Part shown: positions 8,953 through 19,124 of the stretch, one piece after another
Position numbering within the stretch: the first letter of the stretch is position 1
Layout: every line of letters starts with the position of its first letter
DNA from: Paenibacillus sp. 1781tsa1
Lineage (GTDB): Bacteria > Bacillota > Bacilli > Paenibacillales > Paenibacillaceae
Reading direction: 5' to 3'
NCBI RefSeq assembly: GCF_024159265.1
Contig: NZ_JAMYWY010000001.1
Location: 992,001 to 1,056,000, forward strand
DNA length: 64,000 nt
Made by a program: the position numbers and the translations under genes
The notes under the pieces: model-generated
Database searches by the model: none
Told to the model about the DNA's origin: nothing
The model's input: the letters and a program-made list of their open reading frames with translations, nothing else

Positions 8953-9792
8953 ATGAAAGCAAAAATGATGCTTATGTTGCTTGCAGTAATGCTGGTCGTA
9001 GCTGCTTGTGGCAAAAAAGAAGAAACACCTGCGGCTGAAGGAACAAAAGAAGATACACAAGCTGCACAAGAAGTTACGCTGAAAGTGGCCACATTGATTC
9101 CGCCGATGACAGACGTACTGGATATTGTTAAACCACTCTTGAAGGAAGATGGCGTCAATCTGGAAGTTGTTGTGTTGTCGGATAACGTTCAACCGAATAC
9201 GGCACTCGCGAACAAGGAAGTGGATGCAAACTTCTTCCAGCACGTGCCTTACATGAACCAATATAATGAAGCAAACAATGCGAACCTGGTGGCCGTGCAG
9301 CCCATCTATAATGCCATCTATGGCGGCTACTCCAAAAAGTACAAAACGATTGAGGAATTGCCAGAAGGTGCAACGATCGCAATTGCGAACGATCCTTCCA
9401 ACATTGGTCGCTCTCTTGTGATGCTGGAGCAGAACGGATTGATTAAGCTGAAAGAAGGCGTAGGTTTTAACGCCACACAGGCAGATATCACCGAGAATAC
9501 GAAGAACTTCAAGTTTGAGGAAGTGGACTTGTTGATGCTTGCTCGCATGATGGATGACGCTGATCTGGTAGCTATGACACCTGCATATGCCAGTCCGCTC
9601 GGTCTTACACCGAAAAAGGATGCACTGTTAACCGAGAAGGATGATTCCCATTTTGCCATCACCCTGGTTGCCCGTGAGGATAATAAGGACTCCGAAGCAA
9701 TCCAGAAGCTGGCTAAACGTATGGCGGGTCCAGAGGTCAAAGCCTTCTTCGAAGAGAAATATGCAGATATCGCGATCCCGGCATTTAAATAG
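8953..9792 (+). CDS. metQ: methionine-binding lipoprotein MetQ
   Basis: This is the substrate-binding lipoprotein of the NlpA/MetQ family, 279 aa from the chosen start. The ATG at 8953 is preferred over the in-frame ATG at 8887. It has a GAGGGG ribosome site nine bases upstream and gives a proper lipoprotein signal (KAKMMLMLLAVMLVVAAC) with the lipobox cysteine at residue 20. Family motifs include KVATLIPPMTDVLDI, VDANFFQHVPYM and AIANDPSNIGRSL. It is the last gene of metNIQ and is followed by a strong terminator. Confidence 0.94.
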   Translation: MKAKMMLMLLAVMLVVAACGKKEETPAAEGTKEDTQAAQEVTLKVATLIPPMTDVLDIVKPLLKEDGVNLEVVVLSDNVQPNTALANKEVDANFFQHVPYMNQYNEANNANLVAVQPIYNAIYGGYSKKYKTIEELPEGATIAIANDPSNIGRSLVMLEQNGLIKLKEGVGFNATQADITENTKNFKFEEVDLLMLARMMDDADLVAMTPAYASPLGLTPKKDALLTEKDDSHFAITLVAREDNKDSEAIQKLAKRMAGPEVKAFFEEKYADIAIPAFK

Positions 9793-9823
9793 AGAATACG
9801 TTGGTCCAATGGGAATAGTCATA

Positions 9824-9858
9824 AGATCTGAGCGATAACGCTTGGATCTTTTTTTTTG
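9824..9858 (+). terminator. intrinsic terminator of metNIQ
   Basis: AGATCTGAGCG (9824-9834) pairs with CGCTTGGATCT (9839-9849) across an ATAA loop, followed by eight or more T residues. Confidence 0.9.
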
Positions 9859-10139
9859 TCATCTTTGTTGTCATCGCGTGCTTATTAACAAGTATTTAAA
9901 AAGTTAACAATTTGGTCATATCCCCGGAATACTTTATTTAATAGTTTTTTCGTATAATTTGTTTGAAAATAGTTCTTTAGGATTATAAATGAAGAGATTT
10001 GTTCGAGTTTTTTAGTGTAAAAAGTGTTTTTTACAAGAAGTGAGACCTAGTTTTTTAAAAAGATGGTTTACAATCTATGAGAGCTTTACAAGAGCTAGAT
10101 CAAGTAAATCTAAAATTAATCTGGAAGAGGTAGAGAAAT
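9859..10139 (+). other. A+T-rich intergenic region before the chemoreceptor gene
   Basis: No gene is visible. A TATAAT at 9953-9958 could be a -10 element for the chemoreceptor gene, but the matching -35 is weak. No terminator or riboswitch was recognised. Confidence 0.4.
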
Positions 10140-12137
10140 TTGTCCCAAAAAAATAGCAAACCGACCTGGTTCAACAAGATGCATAAGAACTTTAAGACAA
10201 AGTTGGTGGTGTCCTTTATTGCATTCCTGGCCATTCCTTCGTTAAGTATTGGAATCTTATCGTATAACAGTGCGAAAGATGAAGTAGAGAAGCAAATTTT
10301 ACATAGTGCGATGGAAAACGTGAATCTTGCCAGTGCGACGATTGATCTTTCAATTAATACCAAACGGAATCATATTGAGTACTATGCAAAAACACTTGCA
10401 GAGGAATTAAGACAGGAAGATGCCGAGGTTCGGGTTGTGAACGAATTGAAGGGGTATGCTGCGCAGAATACAGATATCATCACCATAGGTGTGGGCACAG
10501 AAGCCGGTGTGTATCTGATGTCCTCTGATGCAGAGATGCCCAAGGATTACGATCCCCGAGTAAGACCATGGTATACCGAAGCAATGGGAAATCCAGAGCA
10601 GGTCATTGTTACAGACCCTTATATTTCTGCCGAGACAAACAAGATCACCATCACCATCGCCAAGGCACTGGAAGACCAATCTGGTGTGGTCCAATTGGAT
10701 CTCAATCTGGCGGACATTAGTCAATTGGTTAGCGGAATTAAAGTAGGAGAAAAGGGACATCTGATTCTGCTGGATGCCAGCGAAAAGTATATCTATCATC
10801 CGACGATGCAACCTGGAACAGATGCAACAGAAGATTTTTGGACACAAGTGTATACGAATGAATCCGGTAACTTCAACTATACCTTTGATCAGGTTGATAA
10901 GGTCATGTATTACGCCACGAATGCATCCACGGGATGGAAGGTTGCAGGTACCATGTTCTCTTCTGAAGTAGAGGATGCGGCTGCGCCTATTCTGAATCGA
11001 ACAATTATGGTGATCGTTTCCTGTCTTGTCATCGGAATTTTGATCATCTGGCTGGTGATGCGATCGATTGTTAAACCGATTCGTCAGTTGAAGGATCAGG
11101 CGATTCAGGTGAGTGAAGGGGATCTAACCCAGACCATAACAAGTACAAGCTATGATGAGATTGGTGAACTGAGTGATGCTTTTGGCAAAATGCAGAGCAA
11201 CCTGCGTGTGTTAATTCAAAATGTGGAGAACAGCGCCAGTCAGGTAGTCATCTCTTCGGATGAAATGACTCAGAGTGCGGAATCAACCAGCGCAGCCAGC
11301 GAGCAGGTCGCGCGAGCCATTCAGGAAATTGCGAGTGGTGCGGAGAAACAGACCGAAGGTATTGAACATAACCATCAGGCCATGATTGAAATTACGATTG
11401 GGATTACAAGAATCGCCGAACGTTCCATACATGTCGCTGATTTGGCGAAACATACAACTGTACAAGCAGAAGAAGGTGGCAACACCGTCAAGCAGACGGT
11501 GAGTCAGATGCAATCGATTCAAGAGACGGTAGAACAGACAAACCAATTGATTCAGGCGTTATATGAACGATCACACCAAATTTCAGCAATCACGGAGTTA
11601 ATCGGAAATATAGCCAAACAGACAAACCTGCTCGCGCTGAACGCATCCATTGAAGCTGCTCGTGCAGGTACACATGGCAATGGATTCGCCGTTGTAGCAG
11701 CAGAGGTTCGCAAGTTGGCAGAGCAATCCGGGCAGTCCGTCAATGAAATCACCGTGCTGACTACGGCGGTACAGGAAGATATGGCTGCTTCCGTTCGCAT
11801 GATGGAGAAGGTGACTTCAGAGGTTGGAGAGGGCATGGAAATCTCTACAGAAGCGATTCGGAAGTTTGAACGCATTCTGGATAGTATGCGCGAAACGACA
11901 CCTCAGATTGAAGAGATTGCAGCTACGTCACAAGAGATTACAGCAGGTGTACAGGAAGTATCTGCTGTATCCAATGAGTTGGCAGGCATCGCGTCAGGCA
12001 ATGCTGCAACTTCCGAAGAAGTGGCCGCTTCTTCAGAAGAGCAACTGGCAGCGATGGAGCAGATTTCTGCCTCGGCTCGTGGCTTGTCTACCATGGCTGA
12101 AGATCTGCAGCGCCTGATTAGACAGTTTAAGTATTAA
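10140..12137 (+). CDS. methyl-accepting chemotaxis protein with dCache sensor
   Basis: This 665-aa transmembrane chemoreceptor starts with TTG, preceded by GGAAGAGG at a good distance; an ATG at 10179 is the alternative. A first membrane helix (about residues 20-40) is followed by a roughly 235-residue extracellular dCache-type ligand domain containing [14 protein letters not shown] and VTDPYIS. A second membrane helix (about 285-305), a HAMP domain and the cytoplasmic signalling coiled coil follow. The hairpin tip [20 protein letters not shown] is the canonical CheA/CheW contact. Dynamic membrane clusters and the ligand cannot be inferred. No che genes are nearby. Confidence 0.93.
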   Translation: MSQKNSKPTWFNKMHKNFKTKLVVSFIAFLAIPSLSIGILSYNSAKDEVEKQILHSAMENVNLASATIDLSINTKRNHIEYYAKTLAEELRQEDAEVRVVNELKGYAAQNTDIITIGVGTEAGVYLMSSDAEMPKDYDPRVRPWYTEAMGNPEQVIVTDPYISAETNKITITIAKALEDQSGVVQLDLNLADISQLVSGIKVGEKGHLILLDASEKYIYHPTMQPGTDATEDFWTQVYTNESGNFNYTFDQVDKVMYYATNASTGWKVAGTMFSSEVEDAAAPILNRTIMVIVSCLVIGILIIWLVMRSIVKPIRQLKDQAIQVSEGDLTQTITSTSYDEIGELSDAFGKMQSNLRVLIQNVENSASQVVISSDEMTQSAESTSAASEQVARAIQEIASGAEKQTEGIEHNHQAMIEITIGITRIAERSIHVADLAKHTTVQAEEGGNTVKQTVSQMQSIQETVEQTNQLIQALYERSHQISAITELIGNIAKQTNLLALNASIEAARAGTHGNGFAVVAAEVRKLAEQSGQSVNEITVLTTAVQEDMAASVRMMEKVTSEVGEGMEISTEAIRKFERILDSMRETTPQIEEIAATSQEITAGVQEVSAVSNELAGIASGNAATSEEVAASSEEQLAAMEQISASARGLSTMAEDLQRLIRQFKY

Positions 12138-12208
12138 ACGGGATCGTAGAAGAGAACATCACACAGGAACAACATCACATCATGTTTCATTAGAGGGAGT
12201 GGACAGCC

Positions 12209-12514
12209 ATGCAACTAGAACTCAAAGCCTTCTTACTGCTAACGGATGCGGTCATGATTACAGATGAGGAGGGTGTGATTCTAGATGTGAATTCCGTTTA
12301 TGTAACCAAAACAGGATTCTCACGGGAGAGCACCATAGGTCAGCCTGCCCGATTGCTAATGGATACCCACTGGAGAGGAAATCAGACCTGGTCCGGTGTA
12401 GCCAAACTGATGAAGGCCGATCAGGAAGTGTGGGAAGCCCAAGTTACGATTACATCGGTTCATTTGGATGATTCTCTTTTTTATATCAGCATATTTAATG
12501 ATGAATTTTCATGA
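12209..12514 (+). CDS. small stand-alone PAS domain protein
   Basis: This 101-aa protein is made almost entirely of one PAS domain (DAVMITDEEGVILDVNSVYVTKTGFSRES). It ends shortly after the last strand and has no output module. RBS GAGGGAG precedes the ATG. It sits between a chemoreceptor gene and a hybrid kinase gene, both on the same strand. It could be a small sensor that partners with the kinase, or the remnant of a longer PAS-GGDEF or PAS-kinase gene. About 180 bases without a clear gene separate it from the kinase. Confidence 0.7.
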   Translation: MQLELKAFLLLTDAVMITDEEGVILDVNSVYVTKTGFSRESTIGQPARLLMDTHWRGNQTWSGVAKLMKADQEVWEAQVTITSVHLDDSLFYISIFNDEFS

Positions 12515-12693
12515 AAAAAAATCGTTGTTTGGTGATAAGGGTATGTTAGCTGAAAGTAGTAATTATTTTCAAAAAAATGGTCAATATCGTCAATTGAATA
12601 AGGGAGCCTGGCATACTATGATTTGTGTACTGGGGAACTGCGACCGTGAATCTGACAACATTCATTGAATGCATGAAATCCTGAAGTCGTAAT

Positions 12694-15600
12694 GTGGACG
12701 GTGACCATTTGCTACGCGATCTTGTGTTAAATTTCACGCTAATTTTGATCTTTGTTTTCCTGATTCATCACTATCTGAACCAAACCAATGCTACCCGTTC
12801 AATATCGATCACGACTCGGATCATTATTGGTATTACACTGAGCATGTTGGGCACGGCGCTTTATTATTTCTCTATTGTGTTTGATGATGGTACATTGTTG
12901 AATTTCCGGGCAAGTGTGTATCTGCTCGCCGCTTATTTTGGTGGGACTGGCTCTGCATTTGTTACTTTTGCATTCATGTGGATTTTTCGGATTAATATGG
13001 GGCGTAATTCCTTGTTGGAAAACTGGCAGTATGCATTGACAGAGTTGTTATTTGTTGTAGCCATATGCCTGATCTTTAAGTATATCCGGGGATTTATGCA
13101 GAAGTGGTTGTCCGGAGCGTTATTGCTGATAACGATGTATGAGTTTTTTGTACTAAAGACATATAATCCTTCTCTGCTAATGATGGGGCAGGTTCTCCTT
13201 TTTCAATGTATCTGCCTCCTGTCCGTTATATTATTCCTGTATTATCTGAACCAAAATCATCGATATAGGAGATTGGTCGTTCAGAGGGATCAGGAAATGC
13301 TGGAGATGCTTCGTATGCAGCCGGGTTTTACTTTTAAAATCGGAAAACAGAACGGAAAATTCGAGTACCTTCTGCTTGAAGGAGAGATGCTCTCCCGACT
13401 GGGCCTGGATATGAGTAGTCTAAAGCAAGATTACACGTTGGGTACGTTGAACATTTTACCTCAAGAGAAGATAGAGTTCCTGCGAAAGCAGTTCGACCGG
13501 GCCTGGAAAGGGGAGTCTTTCTTTTACGAGATTGAGCATGGAGGTTACTATTCACTGGTGAAGCTTCGTCCGCTGCGAGAAGAAGGTATGGTGAAGTATG
13601 TCATAGGATATGGACTCGATATTACGGAACACAGAGCAGTTAAACGAAGAATTCAAGAGAGTGAGGAGCGATATCGAACTCTTGAGCGCGTGTCGGCAGA
13701 CTGGTTCGTCGGTATGGACAGCAACAGGTGTATTGTGTCAGTTAATCAGAAATTTCTGGATGTGCTCGGACTCGGTAGGCAGGAAGTGATTGGGCGTCAG
13801 CTTGAAGAATTGTTGTTCATTGAGCAGCTGGATAACTGGTTGTTCATTTTCCACAAAGCCTTACATCATAATATAGCCCAGGATACGGAACTGAGTTTCA
13901 TTGTTGGAGAAGGTCATGAGCAGCATGTTCGGGTTCACCTATACCCTGTTAAAGTACTAAACTCGAGTGAGAAAATTAAGGCAGTCATTCAGGATATTTC
14001 GGATCACTATAGACGTGTTAAGGCCGACAAAGCAAGCCAGGCGAAGAGTGAGTTTCTCGCATTCATGAGCCACGAGATTCGTACCCCACTGAGCGGAATT
14101 ATCAGCTTTTCGTTGTTGCTTCAACGAACAGATCTATCTCCACAACAAAAGGATTATTTGAGTAAAATTAATGCGTCCTCCCAAACCTTGCTTGCCCTCG
14201 TAAATGATATTCTTGATTTTTCGAAAATTGAGGCAGGAAAGCTGATTTTGGAGAAGGTTTCTTTTTCACCAGAGGATGTGATCAAACGCGTGGCAGATCA
14301 GATCGGTGTGGCTATCGGGAACAAAGATATCGAAGTGATCTTTACAACCGATCCCGATCTGCCGTTAACGGTGATTGGTGATCCCTTCCGACTTGAACAG
14401 GTGTTATTGAATCTGCTGAGTAATGCGATTAAGTTTACGGAGCATGGATATGTAACGTTGCAGGCAGAGGTGCTTTCATTGGAGGCGGAGCGAGTTCAGG
14501 TCCGTTTTGAGGTAGAGGACACGGGAATTGGAATGTCACCCGAACAATTGGAACGGCTTTTTGTCCCGTTTACTCAAGCGGAACCTTCCACGTATCGAAC
14601 CTATGGTGGTTCAGGTCTTGGGCTGGTCATCTGTTACCTTCTGGTGACCTCCTTGGGAGGAAGCTTGCAGGTGGATAGTGTGCTGGGAAAGTATAGTCGG
14701 TTCTCATTCGACTTGATATTTGAACTTGCAGATTCGGAAGAAGAAAGTTCCTTCCTGCAAACGTACCCTCTTCTATATTGTGCGGATGATGTGGTTATCG
14801 TTGAAGAAGATGAACGAATGGGTGCAAGTTTGAAGCAGATACTCCACTCATTCGGGATGAAGCCGAAGCTGTATCCTTCGTTGAACCATATGCTGGAAAG
14901 TGATTGGTGTGTATCTGATGCACAGGGGATAAGTTCAATATTGTTTATGGTGAATATGGATGCAGAGCACACACAACATAGTTCACTTTGGAACAAATTG
15001 GTGAAGCGATTGAATCGAACCAAATATCAGATGGTGGGTTATACTCATGCCTTTAGTGAAAATGCCCTGTGGAAGGAGAGATCCTTTCGCCCTGATCTCA
15101 TGATGATCAAACCGATTACACGTCTGGGATTGTTCGAAGTGTTACTTGCACTTCAGGGTGAAGGGCCACTGGAGAACAAGGGGATGATTGAAGGCGACGA
15201 ATTCTATTCGCGTAACTTGAAAGGGCACATTCTGATAGCTGAAGACCATGAAATCAATCAACTGGCTATTCGGGCCATTTTGGAACATATCGGATTCAAG
15301 GTCACGCTGGCAAACAGTGGCACAGAGGTTTTGAAGAAATTGCACGAACAAGCATGGGAACTGATTCTGATGGATCTCTATATGCCCGATATGAATGGAA
15401 TGGATGCTGCGCGACACATTCGCAAGATGAGGAAATATGACCGTACACCCATTATTGCGCTTACAGCGAATGGTTTAAAAAGGGAGCATGAACTGTATCT
15501 TGAAGTGGGCATGAATGCAATCCTGATTAAGCCCATACATGAACAACAGATCGCAGACATTCTGGCGATATGGATTGATCTAAAAGGCATAAGGGAGATC

Positions 15601-15930
15601 AATGGAATTGATTCAGATAAGGCCATTAGACAGATGGACGGCAAGCCGCACATTCTGCAATATGCGCTCACGAAATTCAGGACGGAATATGGCTCGTTTC
15701 AGAAAAAATTGACGATTCAGCTTCAGCAACAGCAGATCACTGATGTAATCCGTAACGTTCATTCTCTTCGAGGCGTAGCTGCGAATCTGCATGCAGTGGA
15801 CCTGATGTGTGCGGTTCTCCAGCTGGAGATGCTCTTATCCGGTCCATTACTTGAAGAAGAGGCACTCAACTCGGTATTAGAGAAGGTGCAACAGGAGATT
15901 GATCAAATTACCGGGTCTCTGCCATGGTGA
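12694..15930 (+). CDS. hybrid sensor histidine kinase (5TM, PAS, HisKA, HATPase, receivers, HPt)
   Basis: A protein of about 1078 aa. The GTG start is uncertain, as no good RBS is visible and a stop lies just upstream. In order: an N-terminal membrane block resembling the 5TM-LYT module (residues 5-190); two PAS-like regions (about 210-315 and 325-445); HisKA with [10 protein letters not shown] (phospho-His 460); HATPase with [13 protein letters not shown] and DTGIGM; a degenerate receiver-like segment (about 690-810); a true receiver with [13 protein letters not shown] (phospho-Asp 894); and a C-terminal HPt with [11 protein letters not shown] (His 1023). This is a full internal phosphorelay. 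It is convergent with an OmpR-type regulator gene 21 bases away. Confidence 0.9.
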   Translation: MDGDHLLRDLVLNFTLILIFVFLIHHYLNQTNATRSISITTRIIIGITLSMLGTALYYFSIVFDDGTLLNFRASVYLLAAYFGGTGSAFVTFAFMWIFRINMGRNSLLENWQYALTELLFVVAICLIFKYIRGFMQKWLSGALLLITMYEFFVLKTYNPSLLMMGQVLLFQCICLLSVILFLYYLNQNHRYRRLVVQRDQEMLEMLRMQPGFTFKIGKQNGKFEYLLLEGEMLSRLGLDMSSLKQDYTLGTLNILPQEKIEFLRKQFDRAWKGESFFYEIEHGGYYSLVKLRPLREEGMVKYVIGYGLDITEHRAVKRRIQESEERYRTLERVSADWFVGMDSNRCIVSVNQKFLDVLGLGRQEVIGRQLEELLFIEQLDNWLFIFHKALHHNIAQDTELSFIVGEGHEQHVRVHLYPVKVLNSSEKIKAVIQDISDHYRRVKADKASQAKSEFLAFMSHEIRTPLSGIISFSLLLQRTDLSPQQKDYLSKINASSQTLLALVNDILDFSKIEAGKLILEKVSFSPEDVIKRVADQIGVAIGNKDIEVIFTTDPDLPLTVIGDPFRLEQVLLNLLSNAIKFTEHGYVTLQAEVLSLEAERVQVRFEVEDTGIGMSPEQLERLFVPFTQAEPSTYRTYGGSGLGLVICYLLVTSLGGSLQVDSVLGKYSRFSFDLIFELADSEEESSFLQTYPLLYCADDVVIVEEDERMGASLKQILHSFGMKPKLYPSLNHMLESDWCVSDAQGISSILFMVNMDAEHTQHSSLWNKLVKRLNRTKYQMVGYTHAFSENALWKERSFRPDLMMIKPITRLGLFEVLLALQGEGPLENKGMIEGDEFYSRNLKGHILIAEDHEINQLAIRAILEHIGFKVTLANSGTEVLKKLHEQAWELILMDLYMPDMNGMDAARHIRKMRKYDRTPIIALTANGLKREHELYLEVGMNAILIKPIHEQQIADILAIWIDLKGIREINGIDSDKAIRQMDGKPHILQYALTKFRTEYGSFQKKLTIQLQQQQITDVIRNVHSLRGVAANLHAVDLMCAVLQLEMLLSGPLLEEEALNSVLEKVQQEIDQITGSLPW

Positions 15931-15951
15931 CTTGAATAAAGATGTATTATT

Positions 15952-16626
15952 TTAAGGTGTGAACTTATATCCGACCCCCCAGATGGTTTGAATGTATTGG
16001 GGGTTTTTCGGATTGTCCTCAATTTTTTTACGAAGCTTGGTAATGTGCACATCGATGGTGCGATCATTAATGCAGGCATCAATACCACGAATGGCTTCAA
16101 TCAGGGCATACCGGCTGAAGACCTTGCCAGGATTGAGGATAAACAGCTTCATGATCTCAAATTCGGAAAATGTCATCTCCACTCGCCGGTTATTCAACAG
16201 AACGGTTCTTCGCGCCAGATCGAGAGATATTCCGGGTTCCTGTTCAGTGACCACAGAGCTGTTCAATATGGAGTAACGACGCAATACAGCCTCAATACGT
16301 GCTTTCAGTTCCTGCATGCTGAAAGGTTTACATACATAGTCATCAGCCCCATCTGTTAATGATCGAATTCGTTCAGAAACTTCGGTTAACGAAGAGATGA
16401 CAATGATGGGGATTGCCGTATGTTGGCGCATGAGAGAACAAGGATTCATATTTCCCGAATCAGGGAGCAGCAAATCAAGAAGCAGGATATCAGGCCGCGC
16501 TTGAAGCTGTAGAAGACCATCTCTTGCGTTATCGACACGGGTAACATCATAACCCTCACCTTGTAAATACAAGGATAATGTATCGCCTAACATGTTGTCG
16601 TCCTCTATGATAAGCACTTTCGTCAT
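15952..16626 (-). CDS. OmpR/PhoB family response regulator
   Basis: This 224-aa regulator has a receiver domain with acidic pair E8-D9-D10, phospho-acceptor Asp 51 in ILLLDLLLPDSG and Lys in YVCKPF, then a winged-helix DNA-binding domain ending in RTIDVHITKLRKKIEDNP and YIQTIWGVGYKF. No cognate kinase is adjacent in the same operon; the nearest kinase is the convergent hybrid kinase, whose HPt domain could phosphorylate it. Its RBS AAGGAGG lies about 19 bases upstream of the ATG, with AAAGGAA closer. Confidence 0.9.
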   Translation of the reverse strand: MTKVLIIEDDNMLGDTLSLYLQGEGYDVTRVDNARDGLLQLQARPDILLLDLLLPDSGNMNPCSLMRQHTAIPIIVISSLTEVSERIRSLTDGADDYVCKPFSMQELKARIEAVLRRYSILNSSVVTEQEPGISLDLARRTVLLNNRRVEMTFSEFEIMKLFILNPGKVFSRYALIEAIRGIDACINDRTIDVHITKLRKKIEDNPKNPQYIQTIWGVGYKFTP

Positions 16627-16761
16627 GATATTCCTTTCTGAACCTCCTTCTTGTAGAAGGATTAAGATCCATGGATTAACTTCATATACCTGATATTTAA
16701 AACAGGCTACATGAGGATGTCAAGACTCTAACATAACTCCAAGGAGGTGAGAGAATCCGAT

Positions 16762-17625
16762 TTATTGCTCGCCAAGATGTGGATCAGCTTCACGCTCGAT
16801 CAGGCGCATCAGTTTGCGCTCGGTAGCGGTCTCTGGCGCAGGGGTGTAGACACTGCAACGCAGATCGGAACTACCCTGAACCTGCAACGAAGTCAGATCA
16901 AACAACATTTTGCCTGCTTTGGAATGCCTGAATTCGATTAATACGTCCGGGGCACTGCTGACGCTGCTTTGTTTCCAAAGAGTATGAAAATCGTGATGTC
17001 TGTTCATCATGTCATCCAAAAATAAATTATACCATTCATCATCGACATACTGACCATAATAAGCACGAAAAATCGCCAGAAATCCGCTAACAAAATCCTC
17101 CCAGTTCACGGCGAGCCTGCGAAACTCCTTTCGATCAAATAATAGACTGATCATATTCCGCTGTTCGGGGGCAATCTGTTCAAAATCCATAAAAACATGC
17201 CGGGCTGCATCATTCCAGCCAACAATGTAACAACGCCGATCCGAGATCACGGTAGGGCAGTGATGAAGTTCTTGCAAAATTTTCTGCAAAGAAGGGTGAA
17301 GTTGAACAGGTTCTTCTTCCAGTGTTGGCAGTTCCGAGTGATGTTCCATGGCCAGCGAAAACAGATATTTTCGCTCATCCGCAGTAAGCCTTAGTGCTGA
17401 AGCGATGTTGTCCAAAACCGAGTGGGATACCTGAATATCTCGACCTTGTTCAAGCCAGGTATACCATGTTGTGCTCACTCCTGCCAGTTGGGAAACCTCT
17501 TCTCTCCTTAGACCAGGCGTTCTGCGCCGACTTCCAGTGGGTAAACCGACCGATTCGGGAGAAATTTTGGAACGCTGTGTTTTTAGAAAAGTTGACAATG
17601 CCTGTAACCTGACATCGTAGTTCAA
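16762..17625 (-). CDS. XRE-family regulator with MmyB-like ligand-binding domain
   Basis: A 287-aa protein from the chosen TTG start. An N-terminal helix-turn-helix (RTPGLRREEVSQLAGVSTTWYTWLEQGRDI) is followed by the MmyB-like PAS domain (WNDAARHVFMDF, HDFHTLW). In-frame ATGs at 17661 and 17652 lie inside the -10 element or at the likely transcription start. The TTG at 17625 has AAGGTGA just upstream, so I prefer it. MmyB-type regulators are thought to sense fatty acids or similar ligands, which would suit the divergent ketosynthase gene; that link is inference. Confidence 0.85.
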   Translation of the reverse strand: MNYDVRLQALSTFLKTQRSKISPESVGLPTGSRRRTPGLRREEVSQLAGVSTTWYTWLEQGRDIQVSHSVLDNIASALRLTADERKYLFSLAMEHHSELPTLEEEPVQLHPSLQKILQELHHCPTVISDRRCYIVGWNDAARHVFMDFEQIAPEQRNMISLLFDRKEFRRLAVNWEDFVSGFLAIFRAYYGQYVDDEWYNLFLDDMMNRHHDFHTLWKQSSVSSAPDVLIEFRHSKAGKMLFDLTSLQVQGSSDLRCSVYTPAPETATERKLMRLIEREADPHLGEQ

Positions 17626-17659
17626 TCCATCACCTTCAATCCTCGTTATCATGGTAGTC

Positions 17660-17688
17660 ATTATACTATTATAATTGACAACTTGTAA
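17660..17688 (-). promoter_or_regulatory. candidate promoter of the XRE regulator
   Basis: On the minus strand TTACAA (17688-17683) and TATAAT (17665-17660) are separated by exactly 17 bases. The predicted transcript starts near 17653, which supports the TTG start at 17625. Confidence 0.6.
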
Positions 17689-17763
17689 TAGGATATTCAA
17701 AAGTGCACTATTAGTGGCATAGCGTAAGATTAAGAAAGACAACAGCGCTAAAGGAGGATGGGC

Positions 17764-19002
17764 ATGGAACGAGTCGTGATTACAGGTATGGGAGTCATCT
17801 CTCCTTTGGGAAATGATGTACATACATTCTGGAATGGATTAATTGAGGGTAGATCAGGAATATCAACAATAGAACATTTTGATACAGCTTCGTATAAAAC
17901 CAGAATCGCTGGTGTGGTCCGTGATTTTGATGGTGAAGAGCAATTTGGACGCAAGGAAGCAAGGCGTATGGATCGATTCGTTCAATTTGCTGTTGCTGCT
18001 GCGGATCAGGCTGTATCACAATCGGGTCTTGTAATGGATGAATTGGATCGTGAAAGGGTAGGTGTATATATTGGTTCAGGCATAGGCGGCATCCAGACAT
18101 TAATGGAACAAGGCAAGGTCCTGTCCGATCGGGGACCTGCGAGAGTCAGCCCAACCCTGGTACCTATGATGATATCCAATATGGCTGCAGCTATGGTCAG
18201 TATGAGGTTCGGTTGCTGGGGGCCGACATTGTCGCCAGTAACCGCTTGTTCCATTGGCAATACAGCCATTGGAGAGGCTTTCCGTTGCATTCGTCATGGC
18301 GGAGCCGATGTTATTATTGCTGGCGGGACAGAAGCGGCTGTAACCGAAGTGTCACTGGCAAGCTTCGGTAATGCGACAGCGTTGTCAACAAGAAATGAAG
18401 CGTTCCAAGCAGCAAGCCGTCCATTTGATGCGGGGAGAGACGGTTTTGTCATGGCGGAGGGCGCTGGAATTCTGGTTGTTGAGTCACTATCTCATGCACT
18501 GGGAAGAGGGGCGAATATTCTTGCCGAAGTGATTGGATATGGAGCCAGTTCAGATGCGTATCATATGGTAGCTACCCACCCGGAAGGACGAGGGGCATAT
18601 CTGGCGATGAGAGCAGCACTGAAAGAAGCTCAGATTGGACCTGAAGACATGGATGTAATTAATGCTCATGCCACCAGTACGGAGGCGGGTGACCTCTCTG
18701 AGACGAGAGCGATTAAGCAACTTTTTGGGGAAGCTGCCTATGATATTCCGGTTACAGCGAATAAGTCCATGACGGGACATATGCTTGGTGCAGCAGGCGG
18801 TGCGGAGGCGATCTCACTTATTCAAAGTCTGCGGCATGGCATCATTCCTCCAACCATTAATCAGGAGCAGAGGGACCCTGAGTGTGATCTGGATTACGTA
18901 CCAAACGAGGCAAGAAGAGCAGAGTTGCGGATTGGGATGTCTAATTCCTTTGGTTTTGGCGGTCATAATGCGGTTATTGTTCTTCAAAAATATTCATCTT
19001 AA
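17764..19002 (+). CDS. fabF: beta-ketoacyl-ACP synthase II-like protein (FabF family)
   Basis: A 412-aa condensing enzyme of the FabF type that elongates acyl-ACP with malonyl-ACP. The catalytic Cys 162 is in VTACSIGNTAIG. The two His lie in NAHATSTEAGD and KSMTGHMLGAAGG, and the glycine-rich end is GMSNSFGFGGHNA. The ATG at 17764 is preferred over 17758, which overlaps the AAAGGAGG site. The nucleophile motif differs from the usual ACATG. The gene is alone, not in a fab operon, and divergent from an MmyB-type regulator, so it may be a second copy for a special lipid or metabolite rather than the housekeeping enzyme. Confidence 0.88.
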   Translation: MERVVITGMGVISPLGNDVHTFWNGLIEGRSGISTIEHFDTASYKTRIAGVVRDFDGEEQFGRKEARRMDRFVQFAVAAADQAVSQSGLVMDELDRERVGVYIGSGIGGIQTLMEQGKVLSDRGPARVSPTLVPMMISNMAAAMVSMRFGCWGPTLSPVTACSIGNTAIGEAFRCIRHGGADVIIAGGTEAAVTEVSLASFGNATALSTRNEAFQAASRPFDAGRDGFVMAEGAGILVVESLSHALGRGANILAEVIGYGASSDAYHMVATHPEGRGAYLAMRAALKEAQIGPEDMDVINAHATSTEAGDLSETRAIKQLFGEAAYDIPVTANKSMTGHMLGAAGGAEAISLIQSLRHGIIPPTINQEQRDPECDLDYVPNEARRAELRIGMSNSFGFGGHNAVIVLQKYSS

Positions 19003-19023
19003 GTAAAAGAATAGCCGTAATCA

Positions 19024-19061
19024 AAGGAACAGCGCAGCCTGATAGGGCCACGCTGTTCCTT
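19024..19061. terminator. stem-loop between fabF and nasA, probably bidirectional terminator
   Basis: AAGGAACAGCG (19024-19034) pairs perfectly with CGCTGTTCCTT (19051-19061). The T run on either side is short. It lies between the converging 3' ends of fabF and nasA. Confidence 0.6.
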
Positions 19062-19124
19062 AGATTATTCATATGGATTATTCGTACCACTGTACCATGA
19101 TTAACGGGCGAGTGATTGCACGCC

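Noticed and set aside
8416..9261. 281-codon minus-strand open frame
   Set aside because: It is antisense to metI and metQ, with Cys/His/Phe-rich composition and no RBS.
17626..17823. Longer N-terminus of the XRE regulator
   Set aside because: The candidate ATGs fall inside the -10 element or at the predicted transcript start, and the TTG at 17625 has a good RBS.
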